In this document: one piece after another, positions 32,297-41,868 of the stretch
How positions within the stretch are numbered: the stretch's first letter is position 1
Layout of the letters: each line of letters starts with the position of its first letter
NCBI GenBank assembly: GCA_029641185.1
Contig: JAPWGK010000015.1
Location: forward strand, 806,001 to 870,000
Direction: 5' to 3'
Source of the DNA: Pseudofabraea citricarpa
Taxonomy: Eukaryota > Ascomycota > Leotiomycetes > Helotiales > Dermateaceae
Length of the DNA stretch: 64,000 nt
Position numbers and translations under genes: made by a program
Notes under the pieces: model-generated
Databases searched by the model: none
The model's input: the letters and a program-made list of their open reading frames with translations, nothing else
Told to the model about the DNA's origin: nothing

Positions 32297-32781
32297 TTAT
32301 AACCTTTCCAAAGGCCGGCTCCCACATTTCCATGCCACACCATAACTCTTGGAGGAGAACTCTATGCTGCTGCCTCGATAGATAACAAACGTGTCATTCG
32401 ATCTGAGAGTTCGTTCTTGGCCCGTTTCATCTTTGAGCGTTATTTCTCCTGCACCATCGGATTGTATTAGTGGCCACATAAACCATCGCTTTTGTATACA
32501 CTTCTTACCTTGAATAACAACTCCAACCTCGTCATAATCGTACTTGGGTGGTGCTGAGGCAGGGCCTTCCTCTATGCGAAACCAAGAGCCTACGATGGGG
32601 TTGACAATTTTGGGATCCTCGCTCCCAAGAATATCCTCTATTTTGACAGTGTTAAATCAGCCTTTGTCGTCTAATTACGCAATAACGAAATATAGAAAAA
32701 CTGACTGAAAAAGACATGAGGCCCGACCGGAATGTTATCGATCTTGAAAATCTCAGTACTAGACTTGTGTTCGAAACCCAT
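32297..32781 (-). CDS. cupin-domain protein, EutQ-like
   Basis: Three exons (32781-32706, 32637-32509, 32448-32297) encode 118 aa, too fragmented for any exon to stand out alone. The protein is one cupin barrel: IFKIDNIPVGPHVFF, SWFRIEEGPASAPPKYDYDEVGVVIQGEITLKDETGQ, NDTFVIYRGSSIEFSSKSYGVAWKC. This matches fungal EutQ-like (ethanolamine utilisation) cupins; in bacteria EutQ is an acetate kinase of the eut pathway, but the fungal proteins have no known activity. It is transcribed divergently from the FAD amine oxidase, 624 bp apart. Confidence 0.85.
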
Positions 32782-32914
32782 CTTTTGCTGCTCTGTATTT
32801 TGAAGATGTCTTAAGAGCTGTTTCAACTTTTCAAGGACCTCTTGTCTACAGTATCGCTCTAAATCATTTAAATCTAAGTAAACTATTGATTCTACGGAAT
32901 GTTGAGTCTCGGGA

Positions 32915-32928
32915 CGGAATTTGCACCG
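32915..32928. promoter_or_regulatory. candidate Zn2Cys6 binding site 1, CGG-N8-CCG
   Basis: CGGAATTTGCACCG followed by TGGCCCA. Inverted CGG triplets spaced by 8 bp are a typical Zn2Cys6 dimer target. 134 bp upstream of the cupin ATG. Confidence 0.6.
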
Positions 32929-33022
32929 TGGCCCAAATCCTCGTCATTTCAGGTATAAAGTCTTTCTCTAATAATTATTTACAGCAAACTACTTCGCTTT
33001 CCGGAATTCCAGGGTTATGTGG

Positions 33023-33036
33023 CGGAATTCGCACCG
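33023..33036. promoter_or_regulatory. candidate Zn2Cys6 binding site 2, CGG-N8-CCG
   Basis: CGGAATTCGCACCG followed by CAACCCA: same core as site 1 with one change, same orientation, 108 bp away; 370 bp upstream of the amine oxidase ATG. Confidence 0.6.
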
Positions 33037-33405
33037 CAACCCACACATCGGGATGATCCACATTTATGCTTAGCTCAAGCCCCGATATTAACTTAACCAG
33101 TGTTAAGCGTTTGACAACTTCTTCCGGTTGCCATTATAGTATAATAATTGCGTGCCAACCCTGAAATCTCGTACTATCTACTCATATCCGTGACGTAACT
33201 TAATCACACCGTGCTATGTGATGTGCACCTGTCGGGGATTCGCTCTCTCCGGATCGCGTAGACCACGATCGCTTAACTTCAGAAGCCAACTAAAATCCTT
33301 GGATTAAATTCGAGAATCATTTACTGCATCTTTCAACCTATTTCTACCAAAAGGACCACCTATTGGTTTCTAGAACATCATTTTCCAATCTTTTCTCTCT
33401 TCACA

Positions 33406-34934
33406 ATGCCTAAATCAAGAGAAGGGTTTCTATGGACTCCTTCCGGAACAACGTCTGGCCTTACTACAGATGCCCGGCTCGAGAGCTCCAACGGAGTCAA
33501 ATCATCGTATGATGTTGTAGTTATCGGAGCTGGATTTGCAGGCCTCATAGCAGCTCGCGATCTCACCAGAAAAGAGGATATAAGTGTTCTGGTAATTGAA
33601 GCAAGAGATCGTATTGGGGGCCGAACATGGACTGCGAAAGTGTTGGGCGAAGACCTGGAAATGGGAGGTACGTGGGTTCATTGGAATCAACCACACACAT
33701 ATAGCGAGCTTCATCGTTACGGATTACACCGCAATCTCAAAACATCTGCGGGCACACTTTCACCCGAAAATCAATACTACAAACCTGCACAGGGTCCGCT
33801 CCGCAAGGTTTCTCCCACCGAGAGTGGTGAGATGGCTGAGAGAGTGGCGGTAGAGTTTTTCAAAATCGACAATATAGACAGCAGGTCTTTAATGCCGTAC
33901 CCGCATGATCCTTTCCGGGAGCCAGCACCATGGAAGAATTATGATCATCTTACTGTAAAGCAACGCCTTGACCAGATGACTACAGTACCCCAGTTCGAGA
34001 AAGATCTCTTTGAAACGTTAGTCAATTCCTTCGGGAGCGCTCCAGGGACCGAAATCGGATTCACTGACGCTCTTCGATGGTATGCTTTGGGAGGGCATAA
34101 CATGGCCCAGGTGTTTGAACTGGCAGGTATTTATAAGATTGGAAAGGGAGGCATGACGTCTTTTGCAAGTGCAATCTTTAACGATTTTAGAGGAGATATA
34201 CTTTTTGATACACCTATCACCGACATTCGCCAAGGTGTTTCTGGCGTGGTCCTGCAAACGAAAAATGGCAAGAGTATTTCTGCAAAAGCCGTCATCTCCA
34301 CCATACCTCTGTAAGTGAGCAGTAGTATGGAAGTCTTTAATTGAGCTAATTTACTTTCAGGAATTGTCTCAAAGATATCAAGTTCACACCACCTTTAAGT
34401 ACCCTTCGCCAAGAGGCCGTCAGCCATGGCCATATCAACCAAGGTGCAAAAATACACTTCAACCTTTCGTCTACTGATCCAGGGTGGTTTTCAACTTGCA
34501 ACGGTTACGGGAACTCGCCATTCGTTTTCGGCTTCTCTGATCATAATGGTACACAGCCTAGCGGGCCTGATGGTACTTGGGCGATTGGCTTTGGATATAA
34601 TGGCCACCTTACGGACAAGGAAGACAGCGCACATATAATAAAAAGCTTCCAAGAGAACCTGAAATCCGGAGCTAAAGTGAAGGCATATGCGACCCATGAC
34701 TGGATGAACGACCCCTTTTCCAAGGGTGTTTGGAGTTGCTGGGGAGGCGATAAGATGGTCAAATACCTCCCCGAGCTGCAGTCCTCTCACGGGCAAGTGT
34801 TCTTTGCCAGTGCTGACTGGGCTGATGGTTGGAGAGGTTTTGTTGATGGCGCAATTGAAAGGGGTCAGAAGGCTGCGAATGATGTGAAGCAGCTTTTGGC
34901 ACAAAAAGAAAAATTTGGGAAGGTGAAATTGTAA
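33406..34934 (+). CDS. flavin-containing (mono)amine oxidase
   Basis: Two exons, 33406-34310 and 34361-34934, encode 492 aa. The FAD-binding Rossmann motif is VVVIGAGFAGLIAARDL (G41, G43, G46) with VIEARDRIGGRTWT after it and the second dinucleotide strand AVISTIPL at the splice. The C-terminal substrate/FAD region reads WSCWGGDKMVKYLPEL and FFASADWADGWRGFVDGAIERG. Such enzymes oxidise primary, secondary or poly-amines to imines with H2O2, and often sit in peroxisomes or cytosol; no clear C-terminal SKL is present (ends GKVKL). Cys in WSCW might be the covalent FAD site but this is uncertain. Divergent from the cupin. Confidence 0.92.
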
Positions 34935-35141
34935 ACAAACCATATCTTGACAACTGCACCCCGTTTACAAAGAAATTCATGTGAGATTGGCAACCCTCAA
35001 GTGCAGGAGAAATCAGACACAGTATCTTCAATCTACTCGTCTTTTGAGACGCACAAATTTCTAATCATCAAGCTCTACCATTTGTGACTAGATTGCTGAG
35101 CCTTGGGTCTGTTTATGGTAGTATGTGCTATAATAAGGATT

Positions 35142-36059
35142 TCAACTCTTATTCTTCTCTTCCTTGAAATACTCCTCTAGAAGGGTAGGCTTCCTAAATT
35201 GGTCAAGCAGGGTGATATCCCTCATTTCCCACACTCCTTTGCTTGCAAGCAGCGCTGCAGCTTCCGACATATATTCGAAATATCTAGCCCTACCCTTCTC
35301 TTTTCGAAGCCTAGCTACTTCTGCTTCGAGGTCTTCTAGACCACCCTCGCGAGTAACATCGACTCTAGTCCCAAAGACTCTCTCGTGCATAGCTGCAAGC
35401 TCTTTGATTGCAGTTACTCCGGAGCAAATTCTAAAGAAGCCACCTTTTCCAGCTTGAACACCGTCCCCATAAAGCAGTATATCAATCGTCCAGGCCGCAG
35501 CATCAGCTTGAGTGCTCCAGGGCCATTTACTGGAGTCTCCGTTTCCCCAGTATCGCATCCGTGGTCTCTTCCCACTAGTATCATATCCACCTGGCCCATA
35601 AGGCGTAAACAGAAGGTCCGCAAATAACCCAGTAAGCACGTAGACTGGGCGGATAGGACTGGTTTTTGCTACTTGCTGCTCGAACGCAAGGTGGTTGTCA
35701 TAATGCTCAAAGTCACCAAACTTAATATTGGTCCAGTCTCGGCTCCAGGAGGATGCGATGAAGATCTTGATATTCGCTCGTTCAGCAGCCCGGAGGAGGA
35801 GAAGATGGCCATCAAGATCTAACACGGGAAGCGGTGCGTAGGCGTTGATGACTGCGTCGACTCCGGTAACGGCCTTTTCGAGAGCGGGTATATCATAGTA
35901 AGAGTCGCTTTTGACGAATGATTCGAGATGTCTAGATAACTTCTGGTTGAGGTTGTCAGGGCTGCGTCCCAGACCCCGGACCGATATTCCTCTTGATATG
36001 GAAACATTAGCCAGGCGTTGACCAAGACTTCCAGTAATTCCTGCAATAAGAACTAACAT
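35142..36059 (-). CDS. NmrA-like / isoflavone-reductase-like NAD(P)-binding protein
   Basis: Single exon, 305 aa. The N-terminus is an atypical-SDR nucleotide motif, MLVLIAGITGSLGQRLA (G7, G10, G13), followed by RGLGRSPDNL where the arginine favours NADPH. The middle has VINAYAPLPVLDLDGHLLLLRAAERANIKIFIASSWSRDW and a C-terminal acidic/basic helix. Members are reductases or redox sensors such as NmrA; which applies here is unknown. It lies convergent with the amine oxidase (207 bp between stops) and fits a role in the cluster, possibly reducing an imine or carbonyl product; this is inference. Confidence 0.82.
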   Translation of the reverse strand: MLVLIAGITGSLGQRLANVSISRGISVRGLGRSPDNLNQKLSRHLESFVKSDSYYDIPALEKAVTGVDAVINAYAPLPVLDLDGHLLLLRAAERANIKIFIASSWSRDWTNIKFGDFEHYDNHLAFEQQVAKTSPIRPVYVLTGLFADLLFTPYGPGGYDTSGKRPRMRYWGNGDSSKWPWSTQADAAAWTIDILLYGDGVQAGKGGFFRICSGVTAIKELAAMHERVFGTRVDVTREGGLEDLEAEVARLRKEKGRARYFEYMSEAAALLASKGVWEMRDITLLDQFRKPTLLEEYFKEEKNKS

Positions 36060-37322
36060 AGTAGAGTAATTGCTTGGATTTGAAATGATAAGTGGTAAGG
36101 TTGAGACATAGTTAGTAGCCTCTTTTAAATCCTACTTTTTAATCTATAATGATTGTATCTATTTACAAGCATTGATTATTAATTCGGAGTACGAGGTGGG
36201 AGAACAATCAGCAAAGCATGGCTGGAGATGCGTCTTACAAAGCGTTGAATTGTTTTATGGCGAACTCCGAACATCCGAATTTCAAGATTACCTCTAAGCA
36301 ATAAGCGTTGAAATTTACATATCCTTTATAATCTCTCGAAACGTCTCGATAAAGAATACCTTTTGTAAACCCTTTGATTTACGTCTTAGGGACTTTATTT
36401 CCTCTATAAATTTGGAACAATATCCAGGGCCTAGAGGATAGGTTTTACGTGACGATAAAATTGATAAAGAGGAAGACTTTTTCTAGAATTCGGGATCCGG
36501 ACAATGAATCAAACTATTATGAATTTAGCAGAGTAAACTAAATAATATCCATTTCTCTCCCTCTAATATCGGTGAGATTTAAATAAACAAGAGGTACACT
36601 CAAAATTTCCTATCCCAATTTGTATAACTGGCTATTGGAAGGTTGTACTAAGCGAGCTATTCAAATTCCATATGAACATCAACGAGTCGGAGAGAGGGAG
36701 GCGAAGACTTAGCACCTATGTATAGTATCTCCTACGAACCCGTAGCTCTATCGAATAGAGTTCCTAAAGCTAAGATTAAGAGCGTAAGAAGAAAAAAATC
36801 GGGATATATAAGTTTAACTAGTTTATTCTAATTATTAGGAGAAAGTTATTTAGGAACTTATTATATACGTATAAAATACTTTCTATAATTTATAAGGGAA
36901 TCAAGATACCGTAATATCAGGGAATAAACTCTATAGCTTAGCACGTTCGTATACCCTTCGGGATATTATATAAGGCAGTTTCAAGCTAAATACTCTAGAT
37001 GGGAGTAAATATTATTATTATTATTATTATCTGTTAGATGGAATTCGATACCTGAGTCCTGACAGGTCGCCTGGTTTGGTCTATCCTGTTTGGTAGCTCC
37101 TCGGGCTATATAAGCTCTCGTGACTCCGTAGCTAACTCTTTAGCCCTCCTTAATATAACTCCGTTTACCGTATAATTGATTCACTATCCGTGAGCACCTC
37201 TAATTTTATTATTATTATCATTAACGAGTCGAAAAGTATACAGGCAAAGACTAGTAATCTTTCCGAAACTTGATATCGCTACTACGTTTCCTAATATCCG
37301 TCCTTTCCCTCCCCTCAATTTA
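36060..37322. other. AT-rich gene-free tract
   Basis: 1.26 kb rich in TA steps with CA steps apparently sparse in the right half and many CG steps kept. An (ATT)n run lies at about 37009-37031. The look is that of RIP-mutated repeat DNA, but I did no counts. The left ~200 bp is the NmrA-like gene promoter. No coding sequence seen. Confidence 0.4.
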
Positions 37323-37632
37323 GGACCCGTTTGTTAAAAGTATAATAACTGCTATTTTACTTTTGAATAATCGTGTTAAATGACCTATTATTCACTTGTA
37401 AAATAAGTGTTTAAGCGAGGTTAAATCGGGTTCTCTTGATATTTCATTTTTTATTAACCCTCGGGGGTTAATATATTTTTTGTATATACGCGAACAGAAG
37501 ATATTCCTTACGCCGAAATAGGAAAACAAATTATGTATAAAAGCTGTTATACGAAGTTGGGATATTTGGTTCGTAAAGTAGGCCCCTATTTCGCCTTTCG
37601 GATGACTACTATTTCGCCAACCAAACGGGCCC
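37323..37632. mobile_element. MITE with TTA target-site duplication (PIF/Harbinger-like)
   Basis: The left end GGACCCGTTTGTT (37323) and right end, read on the reverse strand, GGGCCCGTTTGGTT form terminal inverted repeats matching at about 12 of 14 positions. TTA flanks both ends (37320-37322 and 37633-37635), the 3-bp duplication typical of PIF/Harbinger elements. The 310-bp interior is AT-rich and non-coding. It ends 8 bp from the permease stop codon (37641-37643 on the minus strand), so that gene's 3'UTR must be element sequence. Confidence 0.7.
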
Positions 37633-37640
37633 TTATATAA

Positions 37641-39454
37641 TCATGTTGTGTAAGCTTCACTCGAACGAGTGACACTCCTGCCCATCAGTTCTTCGATTAC
37701 CACCGGGCCTCTGTAAGTCTTCCGACCTTTGTAAACCCAAAAGACAGCACTAAACAGCAAAACCCCTGCAAGTACAACTGGGGCATAATTCATATTCGTG
37801 GGTGTGACTGGGCGGTAAGGCGGAAACAACAAAAAAATACAGGTACAGATCGTGTATACGATGCTAAAGATATTAGTAGCAACGCCGAATTTGCCGAGTT
37901 TGAATGGTCCATAAAATAGTTGCTCTGGTTTAAAGAGACGTAAGTAAAGGATTGCAACTACGGGCATGAGGTATGAGATGTAGAGAGCAACGACTGCAAG
38001 TGAGAGGATTGCGCTAAATGCGCTACTCGATGCAATATTGAGGAGTCCGAGGATGGCAAGGAAGATTGTAGTGACAACAATGGACATTGTGGGGATCTGT
38101 CGTTTTGCGTCTACTTTGGCTAATATCTCCGAGAATGGTATTGCATCGTCTCGAGCGAGTGCCCAGAGGGTGCGAGTCGCCGAACTCACTAATGGTATCG
38201 TCGAGCCAATAGCCAAGATTATAACAGATGCAGTCATAGCTGAAGCCGCCCTCGTGTTCCCCCCAGTTATATTGTAAAATATTTGGATTATCGGATAGCC
38301 GGTTGAGGTGCCAAGTGCCGATTCCACATCTCCCATGCAGAAGAGAAGGGCTACCAGAAAGGCAAACCCGATGACGCCGTTGATAAGCAGAGACCCGATC
38401 ATGGCACGAGGGACACCAACAGCTGGATCCGTCATCTCTTCACTCATGTGTGTTGCTCCGTCGTAGCCTACAAGATATTTCCTTTTATTTGTGCCATTTA
38501 AGAACGGGAGAATATTGACCCACCTACAAGAACGTAGCTTGCACTTAGCATACCAATACACCATGCAACACCATCGCTCTCCCAACCAGAAAAGTTTTGG
38601 AAGTGTGTGAAAACAAAGCTTGCAGAATGCTTCGATGGCGAGGCAACAATCATCGTTATGAGTATGACGAAGAATAAAACGATATGTAATGCCATTGTTA
38701 TATTCTCAACCATCGGTAAGATTCTACTAGCGAGGGTGTTGAATATCAGTGCCAAGAGGAGTACTGCCCAGTAAATAAGAGTCCCATGCCAACGTTCGTA
38801 TACGTAATTGGGATAGTTCAGAACGACGAGACCTTGGATCATTGTACCCGCAAGGAACGGAGCACTTGCGGCAATCGATTGCCATCCAAATGTTGTAATC
38901 CAACCAGCTGTCCAACTAAGGCCCAGGCGGAATTTGGGAGGGGCGAGTCTGAAAACAAAATAATACTGTCCACCTGCGTTTGGATACCTATCAACTGTTA
39001 GTTTTAGACTAGCTTGAGGGTTTGTTCGTGATAATCCTTACATTGAAGCAGCCTCAGAAAGGGAAAAGGCCGTTGTTAATGTACCAACCAAGGCAACTTA
39101 CTCTCAGTTAGTCTAGAACGCGCGAAATACTCAAAACATGCAAACTTACGGATGTAGCCATAAACTAGTGATACAGGTCCTCCGCTCACAAGACCGGATG
39201 CCATAGTGCTACAGAAAGCCTCCCAAGTCGCCATTAGAGATACACAGGTAGCAAGCATCGATACCCAGTTGAAGTTTCTTGCCAACTACATTTTATTAGT
39301 TTTGATATACAAGGAATGTGAGTGTATCTCCTAGGGTAAGCACTTTTGGAATTTCATGTTCGTCGATAAAGCCACCAATTGTAAAACCGTCATTGCCGGA
39401 TTGGCCGACTCTCTTCTCAACTGAAGGCATTTTTTTGGTCTGTCGTTCTTCCAT
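37641..39454 (-). CDS. amino acid/amine permease, APC family (GABA/choline-permease-like)
   Basis: Exons 39454-39344, 39285-39150, 39096-39042, 38987-38524 and 38467-37641 encode 530 aa; a second ATG (MPSVEKRVG) eight codons in is possible. About 12 hydrophobic segments are visible. Family motifs: LARNFNWVSMLATCVSLMATWEAF, YPNAGGQYYFVFRLAPP, LVGYDGATHMSEEMTDPAVGVPRAMIGS and a C-terminal YGPFKLGKFG. These resemble fungal Uga4/Hnm1-type transporters for GABA, polyamines or choline at the plasma membrane. Intron 1 has a weak GTGCTT donor but yields the conserved EIPKLARNF junction. It closes the amine cluster; its likely role is uptake of the substrate. Confidence 0.9.
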
Positions 39455-40653
39455 CTCGTGTGAATGCGGCCTGATATAATAGATCAGGAGAAGTATGCAA
39501 TGGATACCAAGATCTAGGGATAACAGCAAATATAAGGCCAGACAGACAATCAAGAAATAGCTAAATATAATTGGCCTAGTGCTTTGAGACAGTGTCTATC
39601 CAATCTCTGAGCAATTGGCGTTATTAGAGTGGAGAAAGCCTTTGCTGATTAGCTATAACTAGTGTTTACAGCGATAAGGATATAAACTCATTCAAAGCTA
39701 TGTCCGAATCAAGCAAATCGTTGCGTTAAGCGAGCTCCAGCGGAAAGATTCCGGGCCGTGACACCCCTTTCGAATTATAATCTCTCCTAAACTTTCAAAC
39801 CACTAAAACTACTCAGGTATCTATAACCCCTCGCCCTAAATGAACACAACCACACGATCACTTATTACTCTCCAAATATCATACAAAAACCAGCCTTCCT
39901 TCAAAGGACTAACTCTAAGAACCAAGTTAAGCTAAGACCCCCTGGCCAGATGCAATATCGCCATGAATGGGGTAGAGCAGCCAGTACTGAACTTCATCCA
40001 ACCACGCTCTGTTTCTTTCCTGCAAGTGCGGAATTACAAATTCCCGAATAATCTACTATCTTTCTAGGTTGTGATTCTATTTTGTTGTCAGTTTCTATAC
40101 TGTTGTCAGGACCTGGTTTTAAAGAAGCGGATATACTTACTCCCGAGCTACTCCCTTCTTTTCCTTGCCTGCTGTTATCCTGATATCCTTGTTAAGGCAC
40201 AAATTTAAGCAATGTAAAAGTATAAGAAAGCGCTGCACTAGAAACCACAAACCACTTACTGGATTTTGGATTGATCTTGTTTTATTAAGGCACACCGTGA
40301 TCAGATGTATTATGGTATCTCGCCTGAAGAAGAGGAAAAGCCCACTAGTTTTGAGCCAAAATAAGACAAATACAAACCACAAAGAACCAAAACCGAACAC
40401 AGAAATGCGAGATTCTTTTCTTCCCCGTCTCCCACCTTCCACGTCTGATCATTAGATGATAGGATGCCAAATATCTCGCGGTAGGCGTTATGCTGCTTTG
40501 ATGGTTGATGGCTGTGCTATAGCTAGGGTCTTTAGCAGCCATCTAGACTCGAGGAGGAAAGGCTACCTTACCACCCTCAGAATCTTCCATCCATAACATC
40601 CTCCATTCTCATTCTCAGCCTTCTCCAATCTCAACATCCTCTTCTTCCTGAGT
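39455..40653. other. intergenic region upstream of the permease
   Basis: 1.2 kb. Contains CGG-N7-CCG at 39734-39746, 280 bp upstream of the permease ATG. Overlapping ORFs of 60-100 codons on both strands do not look coding. Confidence 0.4.
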
Positions 40654-41868
40654 CTAATTCGCTACAATGACATGAGATGATATATCATCATTGTCAGGAG
40701 AATCATGAGATGTTGCATCACGACTACGCAAATAATCGGATTCTGTCTTTGCCGCCGCTGCCGCTGCCGCTGCAGCTACTGCTGCCAATGCCTCTGCCTC
40801 TGCTGCCTCTGTCTCTTCTTTGGCCTTCTTTGGCTGAGGCAAACTCTCCAATTTATTCAATATGTCGGTAAGAAAATGAAGCCTCATTTTGAATGGCTCA
40901 ACCCAGGACACAGGTGTACGGCCATGTAGCAATTCGATAGCATTGTAGATAGCGATGACACCACAATCATTGAGATTGTATTGTAGAGGAGATGCTCCCG
41001 TTCTGCAATGTGATTTTCGTACGAATGGTAAGCCCGAGATAGTCTGGATCAATTCCTGAAATAGTGATGCACGGTATCGAAACCCTCTAAGCAACGTTGA
41101 TCTACGCCTCCCGGATAATGAATCGAACAAGGTATGATTCCAGTGTCGTAAACCTACTTGGATTGAGCCCACAGTCCAATGAAGTTCTGTATAATTATAG
41201 AAATATACAATCCGCTCTGTCGTGGGGGGCACCTCAAAGCTTTGACCCTCGGTCCAGCCTTCTAGGTCATCCGGCATAGTGTGTAAAAGATGTTCAAGAT
41301 ACGACTTGCCAAATTCACCCTTATAATAGCCATCGACAGAATCAGATACCATAGAAGCCATGCCTCGAGCGAAGAAAGTGGATGGATCTCCTTGATCGGA
41401 ACGCAGGAGAACAATAACGTCCATGATACTCTCGCATAGCCAAGACGCATCACCATCTCCAACCCGCTCCTCATTTTCTACAAGAATGTATTTCTGGAGA
41501 CATTCTGGAACGAGTGCGAACACTTGAAGAAGAGTAGCTGTTACTGGGCCGCGGTGGAACTCTATCGCATGATGCGTCGGCTCCTTATCTTCAGCATGGA
41601 TTTGCCAGAGTTCAATTATTCGGGCCATCCTTGTAGCAAACCAACGTGTTTGTTCAGAGGCCCTTTCGTTCTCCGCAAGATCCCGTAACGATATCTTGGT
41701 CTCTTCAGTTTGCGCAGTCCACCTTGCCCGTTCTTCTTCTCGGGTCTCATTTCGAGCCTCTCGTGGCGGTGTATCAGTGATAATGATGCTCTTGTTACTT
41801 TCAGGAGTACTGCAGCGAGTGTGCGCGTCGTCGTCGCTGACCGAAGCTCCGAGAGGTGTCGCATTCAT
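40654..41868 (-). CDS. Ulp1-like cysteine protease (peptidase C48 family)
   Basis: Single exon, 404 aa. The catalytic set of Ulp1/SENP proteases is visible: H230 in ELHWTVGSI, D249 in TLFDSLSG, Q297 in LQYNLNDCG and the nucleophile C302. A coiled, charged N-terminal part (EEERARWTAQTEETKISLRDLAENERASEQT) is broken here by many Arg/Glu residues. A pure alanine tract (AAVAAAAAAAAAK) follows the domain. Ulp1 enzymes remove SUMO or related modifiers. The lack of introns and the divergent sequence suggest a fast-evolving paralogue, like the expanded Ulp1-like families in fungi, not the housekeeping ULP1; target unknown. Confidence 0.8.
   Translation of the reverse strand: MNATPLGASVSDDDAHTRCSTPESNKSIIITDTPPREARNETREEERARWTAQTEETKISLRDLAENERASEQTRWFATRMARIIELWQIHAEDKEPTHHAIEFHRGPVTATLLQVFALVPECLQKYILVENEERVGDGDASWLCESIMDVIVLLRSDQGDPSTFFARGMASMVSDSVDGYYKGEFGKSYLEHLLHTMPDDLEGWTEGQSFEVPPTTERIVYFYNYTELHWTVGSIQVGLRHWNHTLFDSLSGRRRSTLLRGFRYRASLFQELIQTISGLPFVRKSHCRTGASPLQYNLNDCGVIAIYNAIELLHGRTPVSWVEPFKMRLHFLTDILNKLESLPQPKKAKEETEAAEAEALAAVAAAAAAAAAKTESDYLRSRDATSHDSPDNDDISSHVIVAN

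Larger units (their letters stand above)
32782..33405. promoter_or_regulatory. divergent promoter of the cupin and amine oxidase genes
   Basis: Holds the two CGG-N8-CCG sites annotated separately and, near 33230-33265, further CGG/CCG triplets (GTCGGGGATTCG, CTCCGGATCGCG). No coding sequence seen. Confidence 0.6.
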
